A stretch of 64,000 bases of DNA from an uncultured Paracoccaceae bacterium (GTDB lineage Bacteria > Pseudomonadota > Alphaproteobacteria > Rhodobacterales > Rhodobacteraceae): contig CANNFR010000005.1 of the NCBI GenBank assembly GCA_947503935.1, forward strand, positions 248,001 to 312,000, read 5' to 3'. Numbering within the stretch: position 1 is the stretch's first letter; each line of letters starts with the position of its first letter. Made by a program: the position numbers and the translations under genes. The notes under the pieces were generated by a model. It had not been told where the DNA came from, did not search any database, and saw only the letters and a program-made list of their open reading frames with translations. Positions 37,451-46,134 of this stretch are shown piece by piece.

Positions 37451-37615
37451 CTAGAGCATACGCTCCATGATCACGGTCGCAAAGAGGCCGAGAATGGCAA
37501 ACGCGATGGCGAAGGCGGCGGCGTATTGCAGCACGTCAAGCGTGTTACCCTTGCGGCGGCGGGCGAGATACGTGCCCCAAGCCGCCCCGGCCAGAAAACA
37601 TATGATCACGATCAT
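37451..37615 (-). CDS. 54-residue small membrane protein
   Basis: A short frame between the DUF2927 and VWA genes. It starts at an ATG that overlaps the DUF2927 stop (ATGA). Two hydrophobic stretches, IVIICFLAGAAWGTYLA (about 2-18) and YAAAFAIAFAILGLFATVIM (about 31-50), flank a charged RRRKGN loop, so a hairpin with both ends on one side is likely. Function unknown. Confidence 0.7.
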   Translation of the reverse strand: MIVIICFLAGAAWGTYLARRRKGNTLDVLQYAAAFAIAFAILGLFATVIMERML

Positions 37616-38982
37616 TGCCCGCCCTCCACATTGGTCAATCTAGGGCGGAGCGCGCCGATTTCACGGGCCCGGGCGCGGACCTCGGCATCGGGGCCAAAGC
37701 CGTAGCGGGCCCAGCCCAGGCTGTCGCGCCGGACGGCCTCGGCCTGTTGCGGGCGGCCGAGGGCTTCAAGCGCCTCGGCCTTGACCAGAAGGAAGGTCGC
37801 CAGAAGGGCCGCGTTTTCGGCCCGCAAGGCGACGGGCGCATTGGTGTCGGCAATTTCAATCGCCACCTCGGGCCGCCCGGAGGACAAGGCAAAGGCCGCC
37901 AACTGCATGGCGACATGGGCGCGCTGCACCTCGGTGCCACGGGCGGAATAGAGGGCGGCCGCCTCCATATACGACGACAGCGCCAGATCGAATTCCCGCG
38001 CCAAGGCCACGCGGCCCATGGTGAAATGCGAAAACGCCAGACGCGGGTCGGTCCAGCCCTGGCTTTGCGCGATGCCAAGCGCGCGGCCCGCAGCCTGACG
38101 GCGCAGAGTGGGCGACGACCGGGGCGAAAGCGCATCCTCGATCGCGTCGATCCAGGCGCGGTTTTCGCGGGCAGGGCGCCCGGATGCGCGTACGCCCCGT
38201 GGGTTCAGCCGTGCCAGCAGGTTTGGCAGGCGCGCGGCCACTTCGGCCTCGCTCATCCCCGACGACAGCTCGGGCGAATAGGTCATGCGCAGGATCAGCA
38301 TGTCGAACCCGGTCAGGACGGTGTGGAAATTGTCGTCGTTGAAGACGCTGTCGGGCAGGCGGTAGAGATCGTTCAGGGGCCCTAGCGCCTGGGCCACTTC
38401 CTCATGCAGGCAATCGCGGATTTCCTGCGGGGGCACGTCGGACGGGATGAAGATGGTCACCGCCTGGCGGGGCGTGGTGACGGCCCAATCCGATGAGCCT
38501 CGGCGCCGACCCCGGCGGAACTCGGCAAAGGTTTCGGCGCGGGGGACGACGAAACAGGCGGCCAGCGGCACGGTGCGCTGCAACCGGGCGCGCGGCAGAA
38601 ACTCCAGCGTCAGATTGGCAGGCTCGCCCGCGCCGGCCCGCGCGATGTCAATGCGCGCCTCGCTGCGGAGCCGCGCGATCAGCCGGTCGAGATCGGCGCG
38701 CGCTGTGCCCGGAACGGGGCCGCGGAGGGCCACGCGCACCGGCCCCTCGAACCGGGTGAGGGCCGGCAGAACCCGGCCGCTTTCCATGCGAAATGTCAGC
38801 TCGATAAAGTCGCGCGCGATATCGGCATTGGGGCGCGATGGCGGCGTGACCCGGGTGGCCGCGAAGGTTTTCATGGCCGGCAGCGCGCCCAGATTGCCCG
38901 CGCGGCGGTCGGGCGGCCCCTCGACCGGGGTGCAGGCGGCCAGCGTTATCGCCAGAACCAGTGAGATCATCTTACGCATCAT
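37612..38982 (-). CDS. DUF2927 lipoprotein
   Basis: A 456-residue predicted outer-membrane or periplasmic lipoprotein (signal ISLVLAITLAAC, lipidated Cys near 17). The central region (about 50-230) carries the DUF2927 pattern ADIARDFIELTFRMESGR and HEEVAQALGPLNDLYRLPDSVFNDDNFHTVLTGFD; HEEVAQ hints at a zinc-peptidase-like site but that is unproven. The C-terminal 180 residues look TPR-like. Overlaps the GNAT gene upstream and the 54-residue membrane gene downstream by four bases each. Confidence 0.85.
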   Translation of the reverse strand: MMRKMISLVLAITLAACTPVEGPPDRRAGNLGALPAMKTFAATRVTPPSRPNADIARDFIELTFRMESGRVLPALTRFEGPVRVALRGPVPGTARADLDRLIARLRSEARIDIARAGAGEPANLTLEFLPRARLQRTVPLAACFVVPRAETFAEFRRGRRRGSSDWAVTTPRQAVTIFIPSDVPPQEIRDCLHEEVAQALGPLNDLYRLPDSVFNDDNFHTVLTGFDMLILRMTYSPELSSGMSEAEVAARLPNLLARLNPRGVRASGRPARENRAWIDAIEDALSPRSSPTLRRQAAGRALGIAQSQGWTDPRLAFSHFTMGRVALAREFDLALSSYMEAAALYSARGTEVQRAHVAMQLAAFALSSGRPEVAIEIADTNAPVALRAENAALLATFLLVKAEALEALGRPQQAEAVRRDSLGWARYGFGPDAEVRARAREIGALRPRLTNVEGGQ

Positions 38983-39434
38983 CGGGGCCTGTCATAGCGG
39001 ATAAACGGGGTCTTGGTGCCGACCTGATCATAGAGCATGCGGCCGGCATAGTTGAACTCCTGCGTCAGCCAGTAGACCGAGGGACAGCCGGCCTTGTCAG
39101 CGGCGGCGTAGACCGCCTCGATCAGCTTGCGCCCGATGCCTTGCCCGCGCACATCAGGATCGGCAAACAAGTCCTGGAGATAGCACGTATTCTCAATCCG
39201 CCAGCAATGGCGGTGAAAGATGTAGTGTACAAGGCCCACCGCATCCCCGCCTGAGGTCGCGATCAGCCCGCGCGGTTCGGAGCTGTCATCGCTGAGGAGG
39301 CGGGCAAAGGTGCTGGCATAGATGTTTTCCGGCAGGTCTGTCTTGTAATAGGCCAGATAGCCCGTCCAGAGGCGGCGCCAATCGGCTTCATCGCTGGCTG
39401 CGATGGGACGGATGATCAGGCTGTCGTCTTGCAT
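38979..39434 (-). CDS. GNAT acetyltransferase
   Basis: A 151-residue acetyltransferase. LIIRPIAASDEADWRRLW opens the fold; the acetyl-CoA loop is VRGQGIGRKLIEAV near residue 95, and the C-terminal YWLTQEFNYAGRMLYDQVG is shared with diamine-type GNATs. The substrate is unknown. First gene of the GNAT-DUF2927-small membrane protein run. Confidence 0.85.
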   Translation of the reverse strand: MQDDSLIIRPIAASDEADWRRLWTGYLAYYKTDLPENIYASTFARLLSDDSSEPRGLIATSGGDAVGLVHYIFHRHCWRIENTCYLQDLFADPDVRGQGIGRKLIEAVYAAADKAGCPSVYWLTQEFNYAGRMLYDQVGTKTPFIRYDRPR

Positions 39435-39486
39435 GCGCGCCCCTTGGCTGCCTTGTGGATAACTTAGCGGCGTTGCGCGGGGGCTG

Positions 39487-40107
39487 CTAGCCGAAAGGGG
39501 CCGTTAAGGTCTTGAGTGTGGCCAGGGGGTCATCCGTGGCCCAGATTTCCTCGCCTATGGCGAAGAAATCGGTCACCGGCGCCAGATCGGCGATCGTGGC
39601 GACATCAAGCGCGCCTTCGGCCACGATGGGCAGCTCAATCACCTCGGACCACCATTCGAAAATCTCGCGCGGGGCTTGCGTGCCGTCGCCAAGGGCCGTG
39701 GTGCCAACCGGGCCAAACGACACGTAATCCGCGCCCGCTTCGCCCGCATTCAGCCCGTCATGGCGTGAGGCACGGGCGAAAGCGCCGACGATGGCGTCGT
39801 CGCCAAGCGCCTTACGCGCCGCGCGGACGTTGCGCGCGCCGTCAGGCAGATGCACCCCGTCCAGACCCAGACGTTCGACCAGCCCTAGATGGGTATCGAT
39901 TACAATGGGCACATCGCGTGCATGGGCGATCTCGCGCAAAGTGTCGGCTGCGCGCGAGATCTGGTCTTCGTCGCGGCTGGCAAGAGCCAGACGCAGACAG
40001 GCAATCTCGGTCGCATCCAACACGGCGGATAGACGTGCGCTGAAGTCCGACAATTCGAAAGCCGGCGGCGTGATGAGATATATCTGCGGACGATCGACGT
40101 CTGCCAT
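39487..40107 (-). CDS. Thiamine-phosphate synthase-like TIM-barrel protein
   Basis: A 206-residue protein with ThiE-like blocks: IYLITPP at the N-terminus, LGLDGVHLPDGARNVR near 83, and GADYVSFGPVGTTALGDG near 124. However, the Q-x-R-x-K pyrimidine-site motif of true ThiE is replaced by LRLALAS, and the T-x-TK loop after GP is missing. It may be a TenI/ThiE paralogue with a different role. No other thiamine gene is in the window. Confidence 0.7.
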   Translation of the reverse strand: MADVDRPQIYLITPPAFELSDFSARLSAVLDATEIACLRLALASRDEDQISRAADTLREIAHARDVPIVIDTHLGLVERLGLDGVHLPDGARNVRAARKALGDDAIVGAFARASRHDGLNAGEAGADYVSFGPVGTTALGDGTQAPREIFEWWSEVIELPIVAEGALDVATIADLAPVTDFFAIGEEIWATDDPLATLKTLTAPFG

Positions 40108-40176
40108 GGCGCGTTCCTCACTCTATCCGGCGGGTTTAGCTCGGTTTTTCGGGCTTGGCCATGGCGGCAGGCGGCC

Positions 40177-40458
40177 TCACTTCAATTCGCTCACCGTGAA
40201 GTCACGCTTGATATGCCGCGTCTCAAGGCCCCAATCCGAGGCCTTAGTCCGCGCCTGATGCGCTTCAAAGGCCGCGCGGTCGGCAAAGGCCTCATCCAGC
40301 TCGTAGGCATGGGGGATCGTTTCCGACGGCACGACATCGAATTTCAGGCACCCCGGTTCGGCCCGGCTGAGGCGGATATGCTCCGGCAGCAGTCGCTCGA
40401 TCAACTCGGAATCTTCTGGCTTTGCAAGTAGATAGCCAGTGACGCTGATAATAGCCAT
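40177..40458 (-). CDS. Antibiotic-biosynthesis-monooxygenase-fold protein
   Basis: A 93-residue ABM-fold protein: PEDSELIERLLPEHIRLSRAEPGCLKFDV and YELDEAFADRAAFEAHQ are the usual dimeric ferredoxin-like pattern (YgiN-like). Such proteins are cofactor-independent oxygenases or small-molecule binders. The real reaction is unknown. Confidence 0.75.
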   Translation of the reverse strand: MAIISVTGYLLAKPEDSELIERLLPEHIRLSRAEPGCLKFDVVPSETIPHAYELDEAFADRAAFEAHQARTKASDWGLETRHIKRDFTVSELK

Positions 40459-40482
40459 GGCTTGCCCCCCGGTTATTGGTGC

Positions 40483-41178
40483 CTACTCGATCGAGGCCAC
40501 GTTGCGCTTAAGAAAGAACAGCCAGACATCGATGTTCTTGTTTGGCTTGCGTGCCTTGACGAAGCGCATCGAGATGTCCATGCCAAACCACATCGTCAGC
40601 ACATATGGCAAAACGATCGGACGAACCCCGAAGGGATCCATCTCGGACGCGTTGCGCGGCCCATGGTTTTCGGTGTGCTCCAAAACGACAAAACCGCCAT
40701 CCCTCGTCTGGTTCAGCCAGGCTGCCAAAGCGGCGCGGGGGTTCCATCCCTGATCATGCGAGTTCGAATACACGAAGTCGAACGCGCCCACCCATTCGGG
40801 ATTCACATCGTGAAAATCCCATTGAACAGTTCTGTCGAAATCGGCGGCCGTTTTTGATATGTCAGTCCCAATAGCATCAAAGCCCGTCAGACTTGAAATG
40901 AACTTCTGTTCAAAGCCATTTCGGCTGCCGTGACAAAGGCCACGGATCAGGCGATCATCCCCAAAAGCCGAGCGCAACTCGTCACACATCAACGTCAATG
41001 TCTCTTCGTCGGCCCAGACATCATTGATTTTGCGGATATTGTGGAATTCCTGCGTCTGCCGGTAATGCTCATAATCACGATAGTCATGCAGATAAAAATC
41101 AACGAGATCCTTGCTGCGGACGATCTCACGGCCTGTCGGTTTCAATACTTTGTTCAGCAGGCGTCTTGCAGAAGGCAT
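40483..41178 (-). CDS. SAM-dependent methyltransferase-like protein
   Basis: A 231-residue protein. A methyltransferase-like order is visible: GLCHGSRNGFEQKF (motif I position, here CHGSRNG), DAIGTDIS (motif II acidic loop), VGAFDFVYSNSHDQGW (motif IV region) and GGFVVLEHT. The glycine-rich motif I is atypical. I chose ATG 41178; the frame begins at a TTG 13 codons upstream. Less GC-rich than the core genes and next to an AT-rich gap; together with the sulfotransferase it may act on surface glycans. Confidence 0.6.
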   Translation of the reverse strand: MPSARRLLNKVLKPTGREIVRSKDLVDFYLHDYRDYEHYRQTQEFHNIRKINDVWADEETLTLMCDELRSAFGDDRLIRGLCHGSRNGFEQKFISSLTGFDAIGTDISKTAADFDRTVQWDFHDVNPEWVGAFDFVYSNSHDQGWNPRAALAAWLNQTRDGGFVVLEHTENHGPRNASEMDPFGVRPIVLPYVLTMWFGMDISMRFVKARKPNKNIDVWLFFLKRNVASIE

Positions 41179-41217
41179 GTGGGACCCAACCTCGACAGAT
41201 CTGTAGTGCACCGCCAA

Positions 41218-41399
41218 TGTGCCTAGTGCTGAGAGCAGATGAAGTAAAGCTCTATATGGAGGCTTCCGAGCTTAATCCCCATCAGGTTATTGCGCTCTAA
41301 AATATATATATAACAGTATTTTATTGGCGCAGTCTCATGCAAGACTCATCTCTGTTAAGACATAACAGATGCCATGGTCACGGTGCCTGACGCCCTGGT
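41218..41399. other. AT-rich intergenic gap
   Basis: Contains the run AATATATATATAACAGTATTTTA and has no gene. It separates the methyltransferase from the sulfotransferase and likely holds the methyltransferase promoter. Confidence 0.5.
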
Positions 41400-42224
41400 T
41401 CAAGCGGTCTTCAGGGGCTGCCACAACTCAACCGTCTGCGGGTAGTGTTCGTGGCAATAGGCGTAGGTCTCGGCGTAAAAATCCGCGCAGCGCTTTCGCA
41501 GATCAAGCGGCAGAGGGATGTCCCAAGACTGATTGACCTTTACAGAGACGTGGCTTGCGTTGAACGGCACCGTGAGGAACTCTGAAAGACGTCTCAGCGG
41601 CGCCTCGTTGAACATCTCCTCGTAGATACCGACGTAGACCGCATCGGGCGAGAAGACCTCATTCAGCGCCTTGATGGTGTTTTCATAACGCGTGCGAAGT
41701 TCGGATTGCCGACCGATGAAGGATTCCACAAACAGGGAAAAAATCTGTTCGTCTGTCATGTCGACGCCGTGGCCTTTCAGGGTTTGCGTATGCATCCTTG
41801 TCGCGCTCCAGCAGCGATCAACAGGATCTCTCATCAGCAAGACGGCTTTGACCTGGAAACCGACGGATACCAGTTTGTCCCTGACACGGGCCAATTGCGG
41901 AACACTGAGCGCGCTGTACGACGGCGTCAGATCACCGGTGATCCGCACCTTGTCGCTGATCAGGTCACGGAAGTATTGTTCGTAGACGCCAGCTCTGTTT
42001 TGCATGAAGCGCCGCATCGCGTTCGCGGCGCTTTCGCCCTTCTTGGGCTTCGCCACGAAGCCCTTGAACATACCAGGCCGGTATCTTGCATCCCAGATGT
42101 GATACTCTTTCTGGAATCCCATATCCACCATCGGATTTTGTTCCAGGTAGCTATGCAACCAGGATGTGCCGGCTTTCTGGGCACCCACGCCCAACAAAAA
42201 GAGCGGTTTTTCGGTGTCGTCCAT
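41400..42224 (-). CDS. Sulfotransferase family protein
   Basis: A 274-residue PAPS-dependent sulfotransferase. The 5'-phosphosulfate loop GVGAQKAGTSWLHSYL near residue 12 and the 3'-phosphate-binding LLMRDPVDRCWS near 129 are both clear. No membrane anchor, so cytoplasmic. Acceptors in bacteria are mostly carbohydrates or lipid-linked sugars. Composition is lower in GC than guaA beside it. Confidence 0.85.
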   Translation of the reverse strand: MDDTEKPLFLLGVGAQKAGTSWLHSYLEQNPMVDMGFQKEYHIWDARYRPGMFKGFVAKPKKGESAANAMRRFMQNRAGVYEQYFRDLISDKVRITGDLTPSYSALSVPQLARVRDKLVSVGFQVKAVLLMRDPVDRCWSATRMHTQTLKGHGVDMTDEQIFSLFVESFIGRQSELRTRYENTIKALNEVFSPDAVYVGIYEEMFNEAPLRRLSEFLTVPFNASHVSVKVNQSWDIPLPLDLRKRCADFYAETYAYCHEHYPQTVELWQPLKTA

Positions 42225-42278
42225 TTCCTTGCCGCTCCTATTGTCTGACAGGGCTGTTCACTTGTGACATTGCAAAAT

Positions 42279-43841
42279 CTACTCCCACTCGATCGTGCCC
42301 GGCGGTTTTGAGGTGATGTCATAGGTCACGCGGTTGATGCCCGGCACTTCGTTGATGATGCGGGTCGCGGTTTCGCCGAGGAATTCATGGGTGAAAGGGT
42401 AGTAATCGGCGGTCATCCCGTCGACCGAGGTCACCGCACGCAGCGCGCAGGCGTAGTCATAGGTGCGGTAATCGCCCATGACGCCCACGGTGCGGACCGG
42501 CAGGATGGCGACGAAGGCCTGCCAGATCTCATCGTAGAGCCCGTGTTTGCGGATCTGATCGATATAGACCGCGTCTGCCGCGCGCAGGATATCAAGCTTT
42601 TCGCGGGTGATCTCTCCGGGGCAGCGGATCGCCAGGCCCGGCCCGGGAAAGGGGTGACGGCCGATGAAATGGTCTGGCAGGCCCAATTCGCGCCCCAAGG
42701 CGCGCACCTCGTCCTTGAAGAGCTCGCGCAAGGGCTCGACCAGCTTCATGCCCATCTTTTCGGGCAGGCCGCCCACGTTGTGGTGGCTCTTGATCGTCAC
42801 CGAGGGGCCGCCCGAGAAGCTGACGCTTTCGATGACATCGGGGTAAAGCGTGCCTTGGGCCAGAAAATCCGCGCCGCCGATCTCTTTCGCGTGCTTTTCG
42901 AACACCTCGATGAAGAGGCCGCCGATGATCTTGCGCTTGGTTTCGGGGTCCGAGACGCCCTCAAGCTTGCCCAGGAACAGATCGCTTTCATCAGCATGGA
43001 TCAGCGGCAGATTGTAATGCTCGCGGAACATGCCTGTGACCTGCTCGCTTTCGCCCAGCCGCATCAGGCCGTGATCGACATAGACGCAGGTCAGCTGATC
43101 GCCGATCGCCTCGTGGATCAAAACGGCCGCCACGGACGAATCGACGCCGCCCGAGAGCGCGCAGATCACCCTGCCGTCACCCACCTGATCGCGGATCTTG
43201 CGGATCGCCTCTTCGCGGTAGGCGCCCATGGTCCAGTCGCCGGTAAAGCCCGCCAGACGAACGAAATTCTCGTAGAGCTTCGCGCCCTTCGGCGTGTGAT
43301 GCACTTCAGGGTGGAATTGCACGGCGTAGAAATTGCGCGCGGTGTCGGCGGTGATAGCGAAGGGGGCGTTGGGCGAGGTGCCGTAAACCTCAAAACCCGG
43401 CGCCAGTTTCGAGACATGGTCGCCGTGAGACATCCAGACCTGCTCGCGCCCCTCACCAAACCAGCCGTCGAGCAGGGGCAGGCGGTCTTCGGACGGCGTG
43501 ACATAGGCCCGGCCGAACTCGGCGGTGTTGTGGCCGCGTTCGACCGTGCCGCCCAGGCAGTGCATCATCACCTGCTGGCCGTAGCAGATGCCCAGAATCG
43601 GCACGCCCCTGTCGAAAACCGAAGCCGGCGGCATCGGCGCGCCTGTCGCAAAGACCGAGGCCGGCCCGCCGGAAAAGATCACCGCTTTCGGGGCGAAGTC
43701 ATCGAGGAAGGCGTCGGTGACATTCTGGTAGGGGTGAATCTCGCAATAAACATTCAACTCACGCAAGCGGCGCGCGATCAGCTGCGTCACCTGGCTGCCG
43801 AAATCGATGATCAGAAGGCGGTCGTGCTGTGTGTCTGTCAT
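42279..43841 (-). CDS. guaA: GMP synthase (glutamine-hydrolysing)
   Basis: A 520-residue enzyme converting XMP to GMP. N-terminal class I glutamine amidotransferase ([11 protein letters not shown] with Cys86, and the FHPEVHHT His/Glu pair), then the ATP-pyrophosphatase domain with the P-loop SGGVDSS and the C-terminal dimerisation domain ending IEWE. Full length. Divergent from the mttB-like gene. Confidence 0.97.
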   Translation of the reverse strand: MTDTQHDRLLIIDFGSQVTQLIARRLRELNVYCEIHPYQNVTDAFLDDFAPKAVIFSGGPASVFATGAPMPPASVFDRGVPILGICYGQQVMMHCLGGTVERGHNTAEFGRAYVTPSEDRLPLLDGWFGEGREQVWMSHGDHVSKLAPGFEVYGTSPNAPFAITADTARNFYAVQFHPEVHHTPKGAKLYENFVRLAGFTGDWTMGAYREEAIRKIRDQVGDGRVICALSGGVDSSVAAVLIHEAIGDQLTCVYVDHGLMRLGESEQVTGMFREHYNLPLIHADESDLFLGKLEGVSDPETKRKIIGGLFIEVFEKHAKEIGGADFLAQGTLYPDVIESVSFSGGPSVTIKSHHNVGGLPEKMGMKLVEPLRELFKDEVRALGRELGLPDHFIGRHPFPGPGLAIRCPGEITREKLDILRAADAVYIDQIRKHGLYDEIWQAFVAILPVRTVGVMGDYRTYDYACALRAVTSVDGMTADYYPFTHEFLGETATRIINEVPGINRVTYDITSKPPGTIEWE

Positions 43842-43892
43842 GGCCGATGCCTAAGGCGGTGTGCAAACGGGTGCAAGAGGGGCTGACGCCGA

Positions 43893-43960
43893 GGGGGCTG
43901 TCTGCCCCCGCTTGCGGTGCCCGCAAGCCCCCCCGAGGATATTTTGAAACAGGAAAGAGG
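43893..43960. repeat. Double hairpin followed by CCCCCCGAGGATATTTTGAA
   Basis: GGGGGC-TGTCT-GCCCCC (43893-43909) is followed at once by CTTGCGG-TGC-CCGCAAG (43911-43927) and the string CCCCCCGAGGATATTTTGAA then CAGGAAAG. I recall similar text between genes in many Rhodobacteraceae, so it is probably a dispersed repeat. It lies in the guaA/mttB divergent region. Confidence 0.55.
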
Positions 43961-44065
43961 GAGCGGCGCGGCGGGGGAATGTCGCTTTCCGCGTGGAAGC
44001 GCCGCAAATTCTTGGCGCGAGCGGTCTTTCAGAGGGTATTTCGAGAGGGCGGACAGCGGGGAGGC

Positions 44066-45616
44066 ATGGATATGAGTGACGGGGTTGCAGGGCGGCGGGC
44101 GCGCGGCGGCGGGGGCGCGGCACGGCGGGCCGAGCGGACGGCGGTGCGGATCGAGGCGGCGCGCTTTATCGAACGCAACATCCCCAACCTCGAGATCCTG
44201 AACGAGGAAGCGCTGCAGATCATCGAGGCCAATGCCGAGACAGTGCTGGCCGAGATCGGCGTGAACTTCGTCGACAGCCCTGAGGCATTGGAGCGCTGGC
44301 GCGACGCGGGCGCCGATGTGGATGGCGAGCGGGTGCGCCTGCCCAAGGGGTTGGCCCGAAAGCTGTGTGCGACCGCGCCATCCTCTTACATCCAACACGC
44401 GCGCAACCCCGAACGCAATGTCGAGGTGGGCGGGAAAAACCTTGTTCTGGCGCCGGTTTACGGCCCACCCTTCGTGCGCGATGCCGCCGGGGGCCGCCGT
44501 TACGCGACGATGGAAGATTTCCGCAAGTTCGTGAAGCTGGGCTATATGTCGAAATGGCTGCACCATTCCGGCGGCACGGTCTGCGAGCCGACGGATGTGG
44601 CGGTCAACAAGCGCCATCTGGACATGCTGCTGGCGCATATGACGCTGTCGGACAAACCTTACATGGGCTCGGTCACCGAACCCTCGCGGGCCGCAGATTC
44701 GGTGGCGATGTCGAAGATCCTCTTCGGCGACGACTTCGTCGATCAGAACACGGTGATGACCTCGCTTGTCAACATCAACTCGCCGCTGACCTTCGATTCG
44801 ACCATGATGGGGGCTTTGGAGGTCTATGCCAAAGCGAACCAGGCCTGCATCATCTCGCCCTTCATCGTGGGCGGCGCGATGGCGCCGGTGACGGTGGCCG
44901 GCACGCTGACGCAGGTGATGGCCGAGGTGATGGCGGGCGTGGCCTACAGCCAGATGATCCGCCCCGGTGCGCCGGTGATCTTCGGCGCGTTCGTCACTTC
45001 GATCGACATGAATTCCGGCGCGCCCACCTTCGGCACGCCCGAGGCCGCGCAGATCACCTACGGCGCGGGGCAATTGGCGCGGCGGATGGGGTTGCCCTAC
45101 CGCTCGGCGGGGTCGTTCTGCGGCTCGAAGCTGCCCGATGCGCAAGCGGCCTACGAGACGGCGAATTCGCTGAATATGGGGCTGTTGTCTGGCGTGAACT
45201 TCATGCTGCATGCCTGCGGCTGGCTGGAAGGCGGGCTGGTCAGTTCTTTTGAGAAATTCGTGATGGATGCCGATCAACTGGGCGCGCTGCACCAATTGGC
45301 CAAGGGCGTCGACCTCAGTGAAAACGGCCAGGCGATGGACGCGATCCGCGAGGTGGGGCCGGGCGGGCATTATCTGGGTTGCGCCCATACCCAGGCGAAT
45401 TTCAAGGACGCCTTCTGGCGCAGCAACCTCTTTGACTACAAACCGTTCGAGACCTGGGACGAGGAGGGCGCGCGCGATACCGTGGCGCTGGCCTCGGACC
45501 GGGTGGCCAAGCTTCTGGCCGATTACCAGAAACCCGCGCTGGATCCGGGTGTGGAAGAGGCTTTGACGGCCTTCGTGGCCGAGCGCAAGGCCGCGGAACC
45601 CGACGCATTCGCGTAA
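44066..45616 (+). CDS. Trimethylamine methyltransferase (MttB) family protein, non-pyrrolysine
   Basis: A 516-residue member of the MttB superfamily, read through without any internal TAG, so it does not contain pyrrolysine. Such members act on quaternary amines (for example glycine betaine in MtgB) and pass the methyl to a corrinoid protein. Conserved text includes GGTVCEPTDVAVNKRHLDM, CIISPFIVGGAMAPVT and the Gly/Met-rich C-terminal half. ATG at 44066 has a GGGGAGG ribosome site; the frame is open 79 codons upstream across repeats, which I reject. No corrinoid-protein gene is adjacent. Confidence 0.85.
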   Translation: MDMSDGVAGRRARGGGGAARRAERTAVRIEAARFIERNIPNLEILNEEALQIIEANAETVLAEIGVNFVDSPEALERWRDAGADVDGERVRLPKGLARKLCATAPSSYIQHARNPERNVEVGGKNLVLAPVYGPPFVRDAAGGRRYATMEDFRKFVKLGYMSKWLHHSGGTVCEPTDVAVNKRHLDMLLAHMTLSDKPYMGSVTEPSRAADSVAMSKILFGDDFVDQNTVMTSLVNINSPLTFDSTMMGALEVYAKANQACIISPFIVGGAMAPVTVAGTLTQVMAEVMAGVAYSQMIRPGAPVIFGAFVTSIDMNSGAPTFGTPEAAQITYGAGQLARRMGLPYRSAGSFCGSKLPDAQAAYETANSLNMGLLSGVNFMLHACGWLEGGLVSSFEKFVMDADQLGALHQLAKGVDLSENGQAMDAIREVGPGGHYLGCAHTQANFKDAFWRSNLFDYKPFETWDEEGARDTVALASDRVAKLLADYQKPALDPGVEEALTAFVAERKAAEPDAFA

Positions 45617-45637
45617 ACGTGCGCGTCGGGCAAAAGC

Positions 45638-45925
45638 TTAGACCGCCTGCTGGCGGTTGATCAGGCGCATCTCGGCCAGAATTGCGATCATCACATCGAC
45701 GTGGCGCGACACGCTGTAGCTGGCGCCGCCGTCTTTTCGGGCCACCTCCAGCGCCTCCTCCTGATCGATCAGGCGGGTCATGGCGACCTGTGGCGACGGG
45801 GCCGGGCCGTTCAGAAGGCGCTTGAGATCGCGGTTGCGGTTATACTCCGTCGTGCCGTGGTGAGCGGCCCTGATCAGCAGACGCGGGCGCTTGAGCTTGG
45901 CGAGAACTTGCGAAAAATCGGTCAT
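45638..45925 (-). CDS. Small DUF6477-like protein
   Basis: A 95-residue basic, helical protein. KRPRLLIRAAHHGTTEYNRNRDLKRLL is the conserved N-terminus I associate with the Rhodobacterales family DUF6477. Function unknown. It is divergent from the DUF6456-like regulator. Confidence 0.7.
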   Translation of the reverse strand: MTDFSQVLAKLKRPRLLIRAAHHGTTEYNRNRDLKRLLNGPAPSPQVAMTRLIDQEEALEVARKDGGASYSVSRHVDVMIAILAEMRLINRQQAV

Positions 45926-46134
45926 GGTACAACTCCGGCAAAGTGACCCGCCCTGTATAACTCAACCTAAGCGGGCGTTGCCTAAGTGCCGGAGGACCGT
46001 ACGCACCTTTCAGAAAAGTTTATGAATTCCATCGAATGCTGTGGATCGACGCGGTTGTTAACACCCAGGTAACCCCGTCAATCACAGGTTGTAGCCGCGT
46101 TCATGTGATTGATAGGCGACGAAGGACATGGAGT

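Noticed and set aside
41280-41330. AT-rich TATATATA run as an origin or attachment site
   Set aside because: No DnaA boxes, iterons, integrase or tRNA next to it; probably just an AT-rich promoter region.
42387-43886. 499-codon plus-strand frame opposite guaA
   Set aside because: Shadow of guaA through its GC-rich third positions; no motif or ribosome site.
43829-44065. In-frame 79-codon N-terminal extension of the mttB-like gene
   Set aside because: It runs through the hairpin repeat and lacks homology; the ATG at 44066 has a good ribosome site.
44066-45616. Pyrrolysine-containing trimethylamine methyltransferase
   Set aside because: No in-frame TAG occurs in the gene.
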